Source of the DNA: Campylobacter vulpis | Lineage (GTDB): Bacteria > Campylobacterota > Campylobacteria > Campylobacterales > Campylobacteraceae | Reading direction: 5' to 3' | DNA length: 64,000 nt | NCBI RefSeq assembly: GCF_014217995.1 | Contig: NZ_CP041617.1 | Coordinates: 558,001 to 622,000 of the forward strand | Shown here: positions 1 through 8,761 of the stretch, one piece after another | How the letters are laid out: the number at the start of each line of letters is the position of its first letter | Numbering within the stretch: the first letter of the stretch is position 1 | Translations under genes and position numbers: made by a program | Notes under the pieces: generated by a model | Told to the model about the DNA's origin: nothing | Databases searched by the model: none | Seen by the model: the letters and a program-made list of their open reading frames with translations, nothing else

Positions 1-1
1 T

Positions 2-1192
2 AGTTTTTTGAAAAAATATGGTAAATTAGATGAGCAAATTTTAAACGAAATTATAGCCACGCCCTCGATGGTAGATCTTAGTGCTTATGCTAAAGAGTTA
101 AGGGAAAAGGCTATTAAAAGACAACTTCTAGGCTTTGCCCATCTTTTACCAAGTCGCATTAGTGCAAATAGGGCTGTGAGCGAAATTTCTGATGAGCTCA
201 GTAAAGATATTTTTAGCATTATTAGCCGTGTTAATTCGGCTGATATTAAAAATGTCAATGAAGTTTTAGGTGAGCTTTTAGAGGAATTTAAAAGACAAAA
301 AAGTTTAGAAAATAAGCACATTATAGGACTTGAAAGCGGTTTTGATGAGCTTGATGATAAAACAAAAGGTTTTAAGGGCGGAGAGCTTATTATCGTTGCG
401 GCTAGACCGGGTATGGGTAAGACAACTTTATGTCTAAATTTTATCGATAATGTGTTAAGGCAAAACAAAGGTGTAGTGATGTTTTCACTTGAAATGCCCG
501 GAATTCAAATTATGCAAAGACTACTTGCGTCTAAAACTTCTATCCCCTTGCAAAAAATCATTACCGCCGATTTAAATGATAATGAGTGGGATAGAGTGAG
601 TGATGCTTGCAATTATTATTCTAAAACCAAGTTTTTTTTGTATGATAGCGGTTATGCTAGTATTACAGATATTAGGGCGATTTTAAGAAGGCTTAAGGCT
701 CAAGAAAATGATATTTCTTTATGTGTAGTTGATTATATAGGACTTATGATGAGCCATTCAAATTTTAGTGATAGACATTTGCAGGTAAGTGAAATTTCAC
801 GCGGACTTAAGCTTTTGGCAAGAGAGCTTGATATGCCTATCATCGCACTTTCACAGCTTAACCGTTCTTTAGAAAATAGGTCCAATAAACGCCCGATGTT
901 AAGCGATTTGCGTGAGAGCGGGGCAATTGAGCAAGATGCGGATACGATTTTATTTGTTTATCGTGATGAAGTATACAGGGAGCAAGAGGAAAAAGAAAGA
1001 GAAAATAAGGCAAAAGCAGAAGGGAAAGAATATTATCCAAATTTCGTGCCTAATCCAAGGCAAGAAAGTGCTGAAATCATCATAGGTAAAAATAGAAATG
1101 GTCCTGTTGGCACGACTGAAGTGGAATTTCAAAAGGAAAATTCGCGTTTTGTAGATAAGTCAAACATAGATGAAATAACTTTTAATGGTTAA
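2..1192 (+). CDS. dnaB: Replicative DNA helicase DnaB (5' end outside window)
   Basis: This is the C-terminal part of the hexameric helicase that unwinds DNA ahead of the replisome. About 396 residues are present, and the reading frame is open through the left edge, so the true start lies upstream; family members are roughly 450-500 residues. The Walker A loop ARPGMGKTT lies near nt 400-430, followed by VDYIGLM (Walker B region) and the DLRESGAIEQDAD segment that is highly conserved in DnaB. The gene stops just before lpxD, whose ribosome-binding site overlaps its last codons. Seen: motifs and missing 5' end. Known: helicase role. No intein is visible in the part present. Confidence 0.96.
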   Translation, partial: SFLKKYGKLDEQILNEIIATPSMVDLSAYAKELREKAIKRQLLGFAHLLPSRISANRAVSEISDELSKDIFSIISRVNSADIKNVNEVLGELLEEFKRQKSLENKHIIGLESGFDELDDKTKGFKGGELIIVAARPGMGKTTLCLNFIDNVLRQNKGVVMFSLEMPGIQIMQRLLASKTSIPLQKIITADLNDNEWDRVSDACNYYSKTKFFLYDSGYASITDIRAILRRLKAQENDISLCVVDYIGLMMSHSNFSDRHLQVSEISRGLKLLARELDMPIIALSQLNRSLENRSNKRPMLSDLRESGAIEQDADTILFVYRDEVYREQEEKERENKAKAEGKEYYPNFVPNPRQESAEIIIGKNRNGPVGTTEVEFQKENSRFVDKSNIDEITFNG

Positions 1193-1202
1193 AGGAGAAA
1201 AA

Positions 1203-2156
1203 ATGAAATTAAGAGAGATAGCAGAATTTTTGAGTTTAGAATATGAGGGAGAGGATTTAGAAATTAGTGCGCTTAATTCTTTACTAAGGGCTAGTTTTAC
1301 GGAGCTAACATATTGTGATGGGGAGAAAAATGCTAAAGATATCCCAAATACAGGTGCCGCAGCTATCATAGTTGCTAAAGAATATGAAAATTTAGTTCCA
1401 AAAGACACTAAGGCTCTCATTTCTCCTAATCCTCATCTTAGCTTTGCTTTTTTAAGTAAAATTTTTGCTAAACCTCTTTTTGGTGAGGTTAAAATTCAAA
1501 ATATCGCAAAAAGCGCGAAAATAATGCCTAATGTTTATTTGGGAAATAATGTTGATATAGGCGAAAATGTAGTGATTATGGCGGGGGCTTTTGTGGGGGA
1601 TAATGTCAACATAGGCGATGAAAGTGTAATTCACCCTAATGTTGTGATTTATAATGACACAAAAATCGGTAAAAAATGCCATTTGTTAGCAAATTGCGTT
1701 ATAGGAAGTGATGGTTTTGGCTATGCACATAATAAAAATGGAGAGCATTATAAAATTTATCATAATGGCAATGTGATTTTGGAGGATTTTGTCGAAATCG
1801 GGGCTTGCACGACTATCGATAGGGCTGTGTTTGGAAGCACTATTATTAAGACTGGGACTAAGGTGGATAATTTGGTGCAAGTGGGACATAATTCTCAAAT
1901 CGGGCAAAATTGTATCATTGTCGCGCAAACGGGAATTTCAGGCTCAACTGAACTAGGGCGTAATGTTGTAATGGGCGGACAAAGTGCGACAAGCGGACAT
2001 CTTAAAATAGGGGATTTTAGCACCATAGCAGCAAGAGGGGGCGTGAGTAAAAGTTTGGAAGGTGGGCGTGTGTATGGGGGCTTTCCTATAATGTTACAAA
2101 AAGATTGGCTTAAAATGCAGGCTAAAATCGCTTTAAGTTTTAAGGATAAAGATTAA
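1203..2156 (+). CDS. lpxD: UDP-3-O-acylglucosamine N-acyltransferase LpxD
   Basis: LpxD adds the second 3-hydroxyacyl chain, at the 2-amino group of the sugar, in lipid A synthesis; it is a cytoplasmic trimer. The 317 residues show an N-terminal LpxD domain (about 1-90) and then a long run of hexapeptide repeats of the left-handed beta-helix, such as IGENVVIMAG and IGDESVIHPN, with the HNSQIG and GGQSATSGH segments typical of the family. An ATG at 1185 is in frame, but the ATG at 1203 is preceded by AAAGGAG at good spacing and gives the normal N-terminus MKLREIAEFL. It follows dnaB directly and converges on the glycosyltransferase gene on the other strand. Confidence 0.95.
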   Translation: MKLREIAEFLSLEYEGEDLEISALNSLLRASFTELTYCDGEKNAKDIPNTGAAAIIVAKEYENLVPKDTKALISPNPHLSFAFLSKIFAKPLFGEVKIQNIAKSAKIMPNVYLGNNVDIGENVVIMAGAFVGDNVNIGDESVIHPNVVIYNDTKIGKKCHLLANCVIGSDGFGYAHNKNGEHYKIYHNGNVILEDFVEIGACTTIDRAVFGSTIIKTGTKVDNLVQVGHNSQIGQNCIIVAQTGISGSTELGRNVVMGGQSATSGHLKIGDFSTIAARGGVSKSLEGGRVYGGFPIMLQKDWLKMQAKIALSFKDKD

Positions 2157-2217
2157 ACGAAGTCTTGTTTTGAGTGTGAGAAAAAAGTGTTTTGCATTAC
2201 GCCATAGGCGGTAAAGC

Positions 2218-2817
2218 TCACGCGTGAATTTGTAGCTGTTCTCTCTCTCTCTCTCTTGTAGTTGCTATATCACTTTGCAAGGGTAGTTCTTTTAAAAATA
2301 GCGGCATAAAAGCGACATTTAAAACGCCACTATAATCCATACTATCATCAATAGGATTGATTAAAATTTGCGTGTGTTTTATGAATTTTTTAGCCGCACT
2401 AGGTTTGAGATAATAACCCTGCGTTCCAGCGACATTAGAAAAGGTAATTTTGAAATTTGGCTCTAAATCATAAAAACGAGCCTCTTTTATGTGATAAAGT
2501 CTCACATACTCATAAGGACTTTTTAAAATTTTTTCTACATTTTGTGCGTTAAAAGCCTGAGTAAATTCCACATCGTCCTCAAGCACAAAAATGCTCTCAT
2601 CAAGCTCTAAGCACTTTTGCCATAATTTATAATGACTTGCAAAACAGCCTTTCTCCCCAGAGCTTAACCCTCTACCATTTAAATATTTCGTCCAAGTAGG
2701 GTGAAATTTGGCAAATTCCTCTCCTCCATCTCCATTAATAGCTTCAAAAAAGATAAAGTCTAAGCTATCTTTCAAAGAGGGATTTTCGCTTAAAAGTTTA
2801 GAAATTTGCTCTCTCAT
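2218..2817 (-). CDS. Glycosyltransferase family 25 (LOS biosynthesis), apparently disrupted at both ends
   Basis: A family 25 glycosyltransferase of the kind that extends lipooligosaccharide outer cores; acceptor and donor sugar cannot be read from sequence. The first ATG (2817) gives 199 residues with the conserved LEDDVEF motif and GEKGCFASHYKLWQ. Two oddities. First, the usual N-terminal strand (KVFIINL and onward) is encoded in frame just upstream, but the codon where the ATG should be (2866-2868) reads AGG. Second, an (AG)8 tract near the 3' end sends translation into a short tail QLQIHA; with one more or two fewer AG units the frame continues as NSYKFTRELYRLWRNAK and on to a stop at 2133-2135, overlapping the end of lpxD. 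The gene may be silent, or a phase-variable contingency locus. It lies directly downstream of hldE. Confidence 0.8.
   Translation of the reverse strand: MREQISKLLSENPSLKDSLDFIFFEAINGDGGEEFAKFHPTWTKYLNGRGLSSGEKGCFASHYKLWQKCLELDESIFVLEDDVEFTQAFNAQNVEKILKSPYEYVRLYHIKEARFYDLEPNFKITFSNVAGTQGYYLKPSAAKKFIKHTQILINPIDDSMDYSGVLNVAFMPLFLKELPLQSDIATTREREREQLQIHA
2241..2256 (-). repeat. (AG)8 dinucleotide tract in glycosyltransferase gene
   Basis: Eight CT units on the plus strand, read as eight AG units by the gene, encode alternating Arg and Glu. The length is not a multiple of three, so gain or loss of one unit changes the reading frame and hence the C-terminus of the protein. This is the structure of a slipped-strand contingency tract. 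Confidence 0.9.
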
Positions 2818-2848
2818 AGCCTTTTTTCTGTGTGTAGAGCGTAAAAGA

Positions 2849-4246
2849 TTAATGATAAAAACTTTCCTTTCGCATCCTTTCTATAATGCTTGTTGTGCTA
2901 AAGCCTCGCTCAAATTCAAGTAGCTTGACTTCTTTTACAAGCTCACTTCCTACGACCTCTTTACCCTCATAATCCGCCCCCTTAACCAAAACATCAGGTT
3001 TTAAGGCTTTGATTAACTCAAAGGGCGTGTCCTCCTCAAATATGCACACAAAATCGACAAAATAAAAAGCCCCTAGCATACAAGCCCTCTCATACGCTTT
3101 ATTAATAGGGCGTTTTTCTCCCTTTAGCCTCCTGACACTCTCATCATCATTTAAACCCACTATTAAAATATCCCCAAGCCTTTTCGCTCGTTCCAAATAG
3201 CTTAAATGCCCCAAATGCACGATGTCAAAGCAGCCATTTGTGAAAATGATTTTCTTATCTTTTTGCTTTTCAAGAAGACTTACAAGCTCTTCCTTGCTTT
3301 TAATTTTCTTTTCAAAAGTGCTTAAACTCAAGCTTTTTATTTCCTCAAAGCTCACACTCACACTTCCTATCTTACTCACAACCACAGCCGCGGCTTCATT
3401 GGCTAATTCACAAGCCTTTAAAATAGGCACTTTACAAGCTAGACAAAAGGCTAAAATGGCAATAACACTATCTCCAGCTCCTGTTACATCATAAACTTCT
3501 AAAGCTCTAGCACTGATTAGATGTAAATCCTCATCAAACAAGGCTATGCCGTCTTCTGAAAGCGTGATGAGGGAGTATTTTAAATGAAAGTCGTTTTTAA
3601 GCTTTTTGATGCCAAGTTTTAGATTTTCCCCCTCTAAATCTTTAAATTTCAAAGCTTCTAAGGCTTCTTTTTTATTAGGTGTTAAAAGTGTGGCATTTTC
3701 ATATTTACTATAATCGTCTCCTTTTGGGTCGATTAAAATAGGGATATTAAGTGCATTTGCTTTACAAATAAGGGCTTGACATACTTTTTTACTCAACACC
3801 CCCTTTCCATAATCGCTTAAGATAATTGCCTCAAAATCTTTTGCTATCTCATTAAAATTTGAGATTAACTCCTCTTCTAATTCGATTTTAGAGCTGTCCT
3901 CCTCATCAAGTCTTAAAACCTGCTGATTGTGTGCTAGAATGCGCGTTTTAAGAGGAGTTTTGCGTCCTTTTTGCGTAAGAATAATACCTTTTAAATGACG
4001 CTTTAAAAACTCTCCCGCCTCATCATCACCCACAACGCCAAGCGCGAAAACTTCGGCATTAAGATTAGTCAAATTTGCATAGACATTTGCCGCTCCACCT
4101 AGCCTTTTATCTTGTTTTAGGGCTTTTGCGATTAAAACGGGAGCTTCTGGGCTTATCCTCTCACACGCACTCCAAATGTAATTATCCACCATAAAATCGC
4201 CCACAACAAGAATTTTAGGGCTTTGTTTGCTTAAATTTTCAAGCAT
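2849..4246 (-). CDS. hldE: Bifunctional heptose-7-phosphate kinase / heptose-1-phosphate adenylyltransferase HldE
   Basis: HldE phosphorylates D-glycero-manno-heptose 7-phosphate and later adenylates the 1-phosphate, two steps of ADP-heptose synthesis for the LOS inner core. The 465 residues contain a ribokinase-type domain (about 1-315; start [24 protein letters not shown] near its end) and a nucleotidyltransferase domain (about 330-465) with [17 protein letters not shown], carrying the HxGH motif. An in-frame upstream ATG at 4318 exists inside hldD, but the ATG at 4246, behind AAAAGGAATATA, gives the expected N-terminus and overlaps the hldD stop by 8 nt. It is the third gene of gmhB-hldD-hldE. 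Confidence 0.95.
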   Translation of the reverse strand: MLENLSKQSPKILVVGDFMVDNYIWSACERISPEAPVLIAKALKQDKRLGGAANVYANLTNLNAEVFALGVVGDDEAGEFLKRHLKGIILTQKGRKTPLKTRILAHNQQVLRLDEEDSSKIELEEELISNFNEIAKDFEAIILSDYGKGVLSKKVCQALICKANALNIPILIDPKGDDYSKYENATLLTPNKKEALEALKFKDLEGENLKLGIKKLKNDFHLKYSLITLSEDGIALFDEDLHLISARALEVYDVTGAGDSVIAILAFCLACKVPILKACELANEAAAVVVSKIGSVSVSFEEIKSLSLSTFEKKIKSKEELVSLLEKQKDKKIIFTNGCFDIVHLGHLSYLERAKRLGDILIVGLNDDESVRRLKGEKRPINKAYERACMLGAFYFVDFVCIFEEDTPFELIKALKPDVLVKGADYEGKEVVGSELVKEVKLLEFERGFSTTSIIERMRKESFYH

Positions 4247-5186
4247 TATATTCCTTTTCAAAAATGCGTTTAATCTCAGGCAAATAGTCCTTAATCCCAT
4301 CTTCAAGCTCAAATTCACCCTTATAAAAATTCTCGCTTAAATGTGCCTGGGTGTGAAATTGATAAGCTTTTTTGTAAGGATTTTCTATCCATTTATAGGC
4401 TAAATTTGTGCCAAATTCTTTTTGTAAAATATCCACAATGTCCTTAAAACTCCTTGCCTTACCACTGCCTACATTATAAATTCCACTTTTTGTCTCTAAG
4501 GCTCTTAAATTCGCATTTACAACATCTTTTATATAGGTAAAATCCCTATAAATTTTCTCACTTCCCTCAAATAAACGCGGATTTTTCCCACTTAAAATTT
4601 GTAAGCCAAATTGTAAAACCATCGAAGCGGTTTTACCCTTAAAAAATTCATTTTTTCCATAAATGTTAAAATAGCGTAGCCCCACGATGTGAAGTTCATT
4701 GAAATATTTTTGTGCAAGTTTATCCATCATTAACTTAGAAAAAGCGTAAGGGTTTTTAGGCTCTTCAAAGCCTACTTTTTGAGGGCTTGGCATATCTCCA
4801 TACACGCTAGCCGAACTTGCATAAATGAGTTTAGAATCGCACTTAATGGCAAGTTTAATAAAATCTTTAAAGCTATTTAAATTCACGCTTAAAACCTGGG
4901 TTTGATTATAAGCTGTGGTGTCCGAAATGGCTGCTTGATGAAAGATAATATCAGGTTTAAATTCACGCATCACATCAAAGCTTTTAGCCTCACAAATATC
5001 ACCTACAAAAAGTTCTCCCTTAAAATCAAGCAAATTTTTAAAATGCCCAAAGCTCTCTAAATTTCCATTATCTAGCCTTTTATCACTTCGCATTTTATCG
5101 ATGATTAAAACTTCGTGCTTTTCTTGTAGAGCAAGAGCTAAATTTGAGCCGATAAAGCCCGCTCCTCCTGTGATGACTATACGCAT
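4239..5186 (-). CDS. hldD: ADP-L-glycero-D-manno-heptose 6-epimerase HldD
   Basis: HldD converts ADP-D-glycero-D-manno-heptose to the L-glycero form used by heptosyltransferases. The 315 residues form an extended short-chain dehydrogenase fold: Rossmann motif [10 protein letters not shown] at 6-15 binds NADP, and the catalytic pair is Tyr147 and Lys151 in NPYAFSK. The start overlaps the end of gmhB by 10 nt and the stop overlaps the hldE start by 8 nt, which indicates translational coupling in one operon. In C. jejuni the same three genes lie beside the LOS locus (recalled gene order). Confidence 0.95.
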   Translation of the reverse strand: MRIVITGGAGFIGSNLALALQEKHEVLIIDKMRSDKRLDNGNLESFGHFKNLLDFKGELFVGDICEAKSFDVMREFKPDIIFHQAAISDTTAYNQTQVLSVNLNSFKDFIKLAIKCDSKLIYASSASVYGDMPSPQKVGFEEPKNPYAFSKLMMDKLAQKYFNELHIVGLRYFNIYGKNEFFKGKTASMVLQFGLQILSGKNPRLFEGSEKIYRDFTYIKDVVNANLRALETKSGIYNVGSGKARSFKDIVDILQKEFGTNLAYKWIENPYKKAYQFHTQAHLSENFYKGEFELEDGIKDYLPEIKRIFEKEYNA

Positions 5187-5695
5187 ATTTCCCCCTTTTT
5201 GATATCACTTAAAAGTGCATTTAAATTTGCATAATGATGAAAAAAATCACCCTTTTGATTAGGGTTGATAAGATAGAGTTTTTTAAGTCCAGCTTTAAGT
5301 CCAGCTTGCATATCTGTGAGATTATCGCCTATGAAAAGAGAATTTTTTCTATCAATGTCATATTCTTCATAAGCTTTAAAAAACATACCGGGCTTTGGCT
5401 TTCTACACTCACAACCCTCCAAATGCGGACAATGATAAATTTTATTTATGAAAATTCCTTTTTTAGCAAATTCTTCGCACATAAAGGTGCTTAATTTTGC
5501 GAAATCTTCTTCGCCATAATAGCCTCTTGCAATGCCTGATTGATTTGTTATAACAAAAATGAGATAGTCTTTTTGCATAAAAATTTGACAAAGCTCAAAA
5601 ATTCCCTCACAGAATTCAAAATCTTCTATCTTATACACATATTTTTTATCGACATTTATCACGCCGTCCCTATCTAAAAATAAAGCTCTTTTCAT
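5177..5695 (-). CDS. gmhB: D-glycero-beta-D-manno-heptose-1,7-bisphosphate 7-phosphatase GmhB
   Basis: GmhB is a HAD-family phosphatase that removes the 7-phosphate between the two HldE steps. The 172 residues carry the nucleophile motif DRDG (Asp8, Asp10), the zinc loop with Cys89, His91, Cys95 and Cys97 (CPHLEGCEC), and the acidic motif FIGDNLTD (Asp124, Asp128), so all catalytic residues are present. It is the first gene of the heptose operon and is divergent from the cytochrome c gene; the roughly 100-bp AT-rich gap between them must hold both promoters. gmhA, needed for the first step of the pathway, is not in this window. Confidence 0.94.
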   Translation of the reverse strand: MKRALFLDRDGVINVDKKYVYKIEDFEFCEGIFELCQIFMQKDYLIFVITNQSGIARGYYGEEDFAKLSTFMCEEFAKKGIFINKIYHCPHLEGCECRKPKPGMFFKAYEEYDIDRKNSLFIGDNLTDMQAGLKAGLKKLYLINPNQKGDFFHHYANLNALLSDIKKGEICV

Positions 5696-5759
5696 AAGTC
5701 AATTATAATTAAATTTTTTAAATGATTAAGAAATTTAAGAAGTATTAAATTTTTAAAGA

Positions 5760-5765
5760 TATACT
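5760..5765 (+). promoter_or_regulatory. Putative sigma-70 -10 box for cytochrome c gene
   Basis: TATACT lies in a very AT-rich stretch 28 nt before the start codon of the cytochrome c gene, which has a strong AAAAAGGAG ribosome-binding site. Campylobacter sigma-70 promoters are recognised mainly by the -10 box, so this is a reasonable but unproven call. Confidence 0.4.
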
Positions 5766-5792
5766 AACGAGATTTTGTAAAAAGGAGATAAA

Positions 5793-6092
5793 ATGAAAAA
5801 GTTTGTTGCAATTTCAGCTTTAGCCTGTTTAGGTGTTTCAGCTTATGCGGCAGATGGTGCTACACTTTATAAAAAATGTGCAGTTTGCCACGGACCAAAG
5901 GCTGATAAAGTGTATCTTAATAAGGTCCCAGCACTTAAAAGCATTTCAAGTGCTGAAAGACTCCAGTATATGAAAGAGTATTCAGAGGGCAAAAGAAATG
6001 CTTATGGACAAGGTGCGATTATGAAAATCAACCTTAAAGGTTTAACGGAGGAAGATTTTAAAGCTATTGAAGCTTATATCGAAACCCTGTAA
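5793..6092 (+). CDS. Periplasmic monohaem cytochrome c (c553-like)
   Basis: A small soluble electron carrier of 99 residues. A Sec signal peptide (MKKFVAISALACLGVSAYA) leads to a mature domain with one haem site, CAVCH (Cys29, Cys32, His33), and a probable Met77 axial ligand in GAIMKINLKGL. The position next to ccoS-ccoI suggests it delivers electrons to the cbb3 oxidase; this is inference from context and from the equivalent C. jejuni gene (Cj1153 as recalled). A hairpin terminator starts right after its stop codon, and it converges on ccoS with no gap. Confidence 0.9.
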   Translation: MKKFVAISALACLGVSAYAADGATLYKKCAVCHGPKADKVYLNKVPALKSISSAERLQYMKEYSEGKRNAYGQGAIMKINLKGLTEEDFKAIEAYIETL

Positions 6093-6305
6093 TTAAGGCT
6101 CTTTTTGAGCCTTTTTTTCTACTGCTTCTTTCTTTCTACGCTCTAATTCTACTGCTTCTTTTAGATTTTCTTCATCATCATTTAGTGTTGTGAATTTATA
6201 ATCATCGTCAAATTGCCTATTTTTAATCCCCCAAAGCAAGGTCGCAAGTATGATGAAAAAAACGAGGATAGAAACGCCCATCATCATCATTATAACCAAA
6301 TTCAT
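6093..6305 (-). CDS. ccoS: cbb3-type cytochrome oxidase assembly protein CcoS
   Basis: A 70-residue membrane protein needed to fit cofactors into cbb3 oxidase. One transmembrane segment (about residues 4-26) is followed by WGIKNRQFDD, the conserved CcoS signature, and then a charged Glu/Lys-rich cytoplasmic tail. It overlaps the end of ccoI by 4 nt and is certainly co-transcribed with it. The structural oxidase genes ccoNOQP are not in this window. Confidence 0.88.
   Translation of the reverse strand: MNLVIMMMMGVSILVFFIILATLLWGIKNRQFDDDYKFTTLNDDEENLKEAVELERRKKEAVEKKAQKEP
6095..6118 (+). terminator. Rho-independent terminator after cytochrome c gene
   Basis: AAGGCTC, a five-T loop, GAGCCTT and then a run of five further T residues. 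The hairpin lies 2 nt after the stop codon and within the last codons of the convergent ccoS gene. Confidence 0.8.
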
Positions 6306-8656
6306 TTTTTAATCCTTAGTGCATTTAAAACGACTATTATACTACTAAAAGACATCGATAGTGCTGCGATGAGAGGATTAATGAGACCTAAAAAGGCTAA
6401 AGGTAGGCTAAGAGCATTGTAAAAAAGTGAAAAAGCTAAATTTTGCTTGATAATTTTAAAAGTAAATTTAGAAAGTTTAAGAGCTGTTTTTAAGGAATTT
6501 AAGTCATTTTTTAAAAGCAAAATATCACTATTTTCAATAGCCAAATCACTCCCCTCTCTTAGCGTGATAGAAACAGAAGCAAATTTTAAGGCTAAAGCGT
6601 CATTAACCCCATCTCCCACAAATAAAATTTTGTGGTGTTGCGAAAGTTTTTCCAATTCTCTCATTTTATCTTCTGGCAAACAAGAAGCTCTAAAATATGA
6701 AATTCCAAGCTCTTTGGCGATTTTACTAACGGCAAATTCATTATCTCCGCTTAGAATCATCATTTGTTTTTTTTCTTTTTGTAAATATGCTATTAGGTCT
6801 TTAGCTCCCTCTCTTAAGACGCTTTCTAGCTCAAAAAATGCTAAAATTTCGTTATTTTTAGCGAAGATAAAATGGGAATTTGTGAAGCGTTTTTTTATTT
6901 TAATGTGATTTTCTCTTAAAAAAACTTCATTTCCTCCTAAAAAAAGCTCTCCATTTAATTTTGCTTTCAATCCCCTAGCACTGATATTTTGAAGTTCTTT
7001 AAAATTTAAATTTAGCTCTTTAGCTCCTCTTTGCTTTAAAAATCCTCCAACACTTTTTGCTATGGGGTGTTTTGAAAGGGCTAAAAAGGTGTAAAGCTCA
7101 TCAAGATTAAGTTTTTCATTAAGGTAAAACTGCCCGATTTTAAGTTCTGTTTTTGTTAAAACGCCTGTTTTATCAAAAACGGCAAAATCACATTTATTTA
7201 AATTCTCAATGACACTAGAATCTTTAAAAAGAATATGATGCTTAAAAGCCTTGCTTAGGGCGATTAAATTACTTACAGGAGTTGCAAGGGCTAGGGCACA
7301 AGGACAGGCTATAATTAAAACAGAAATTGCATTGATGAGTGAAAGTTCTACGCCTTCATTAAGATAGAAAAACCAAAAGCAAAAGCAAAGCAAGGCTAGA
7401 CTTAAAATTGTCCTTGAAAAATAGCCGCTGATTTGACTGACAAGATTAGCCAACCTTGTCTTTTTAGAGCCTGCAAATTCTAAAAGTTTGATGATTTGTG
7501 AGAGAGTGGAGTCTTTGTAAAGTTTGGTAGCTTTGTATTCTAGTTTTCCGTCTATTAAAATGCAAGCGGATTTTACTTCATCTGCTTTTTTGACAAATTG
7601 TGGAGCGTTTTCGCCGTTTAAGGAAGAGCAATCAACACTACCTTCACCCCTTACGCAAACTCCGTCTATTAAAATTTTATCTCCAGTTCTTAGCAAAATA
7701 ATATCATTAAGCTCTACTTTTTGCACATCTTTTGGTTCAAATTTCTCTCCATTAAAAACCATCACTTCGCTTTGCAAAAAATCATTTAAGCCATCTATGG
7801 TATCAAGGGCGCGTTTTTTGCTAAAAATCTCCAAATATTTACCTATAAAAACAAAGCAAATAATCATAGCCACAGAGTCAAAATATACTTCCCCTACCCT
7901 AAAAAACATCGCCCATAAAGAATAAATATAAGCTAAGCTCGCCCCACTAATGACAAGAGTGTCCATATTTAAATTCTTATATTTCAAGGCTTTAAAAGCA
8001 CTTTTATAAAAACTTGAACCTGTATAAAAAAGCACAGGGGTGGCTAAGACAAATTCGAAGAAATTTAAAATATCCTTTGTGTCCCTTTCCATACCACTGA
8101 AAAAACCCGCATATTTTGCCACAGCTATCCACATTATATTCATCACGCAAGCAATGCCAACTATCATTTTGGAGTAAAATTCACGCTTTAAATTCTCTGC
8201 TTTTTTTTCATTTTTATTTGCATCATAAGCACTTGCTTTATAGCCTATGCTCTCAATAAGTATTAAAATTTCTTTAAGACTTATTTCTTTCGGGTCGAAA
8301 ACGATTTTGGCTTTATGATTAAGATGATTAATTTCAAGCTCTAAAATCCCTTTTTGGCGGATTAAAATTTTTTCATTTAGCCATATGCAAGCAGCACATT
8401 CTATGCCGTGTATAAGGAGATGAATTTCGCTAAAGCCATCTTTAGTCGTATGGATAAAATCATCGTAATTTTTTAATTCTTTGCTAAAATTAACGGGCTT
8501 TAGGCTTTGATTGCCAAGTCTTTGATAAAACTCATCAAGTCCATTATCTTGTAAGATTTCATACACACTTTCACAGCCCTTGCAGCAAAAAAACAAGCCA
8601 TTTTTTTCACGCATTTGTTCTGGCTTGAAATTTAATTTACAATGTTCGCATTTCAT
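6302..8656 (-). CDS. ccoI: Copper-type P-ATPase CcoI for cbb3 oxidase
   Basis: A heavy-metal P1B-type ATPase of 784 residues, expected to move copper for assembly of cbb3 oxidase. Order of parts: a Cys-rich N-terminal segment (CEHCKLNF and FCCKGC), a metal-binding domain with CAAC, membrane helices, the CPC transport motif in IIACPCALALATPV, the phosphorylation site DKTGVLT and the hinge GDGVNDAL. The frame also opens from a TTG at 8701, but neither start has a clear ribosome-binding site, and the ATG at 8656 (MKCEHCKLNF) matches the family N-terminus. The pairing with ccoS favours CcoI over the copper-detoxifying CopA. Confidence 0.9.
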   Translation of the reverse strand: MKCEHCKLNFKPEQMREKNGLFFCCKGCESVYEILQDNGLDEFYQRLGNQSLKPVNFSKELKNYDDFIHTTKDGFSEIHLLIHGIECAACIWLNEKILIRQKGILELEINHLNHKAKIVFDPKEISLKEILILIESIGYKASAYDANKNEKKAENLKREFYSKMIVGIACVMNIMWIAVAKYAGFFSGMERDTKDILNFFEFVLATPVLFYTGSSFYKSAFKALKYKNLNMDTLVISGASLAYIYSLWAMFFRVGEVYFDSVAMIICFVFIGKYLEIFSKKRALDTIDGLNDFLQSEVMVFNGEKFEPKDVQKVELNDIILLRTGDKILIDGVCVRGEGSVDCSSLNGENAPQFVKKADEVKSACILIDGKLEYKATKLYKDSTLSQIIKLLEFAGSKKTRLANLVSQISGYFSRTILSLALLCFCFWFFYLNEGVELSLINAISVLIIACPCALALATPVSNLIALSKAFKHHILFKDSSVIENLNKCDFAVFDKTGVLTKTELKIGQFYLNEKLNLDELYTFLALSKHPIAKSVGGFLKQRGAKELNLNFKELQNISARGLKAKLNGELFLGGNEVFLRENHIKIKKRFTNSHFIFAKNNEILAFFELESVLREGAKDLIAYLQKEKKQMMILSGDNEFAVSKIAKELGISYFRASCLPEDKMRELEKLSQHHKILFVGDGVNDALALKFASVSITLREGSDLAIENSDILLLKNDLNSLKTALKLSKFTFKIIKQNLAFSLFYNALSLPLAFLGLINPLIAALSMSFSSIIVVLNALRIKK

Positions 8657-8761
8657 TTTTTTACTTTGAATTTTTTTGTAAGTATAAACTAAATTTGACA
8701 AAAATAAGAATTTTTTACTAAAATCACACTTTTAATTACTGCTACATCTTACAGAGGACTT

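Noticed and set aside
2849-2870. HldE-glycosyltransferase fusion by programmed frameshifting
   Set aside because: A +1 shift near the T5 run would join the frames, but no strong slippery site or stimulating structure is visible; a lost start codon is simpler.
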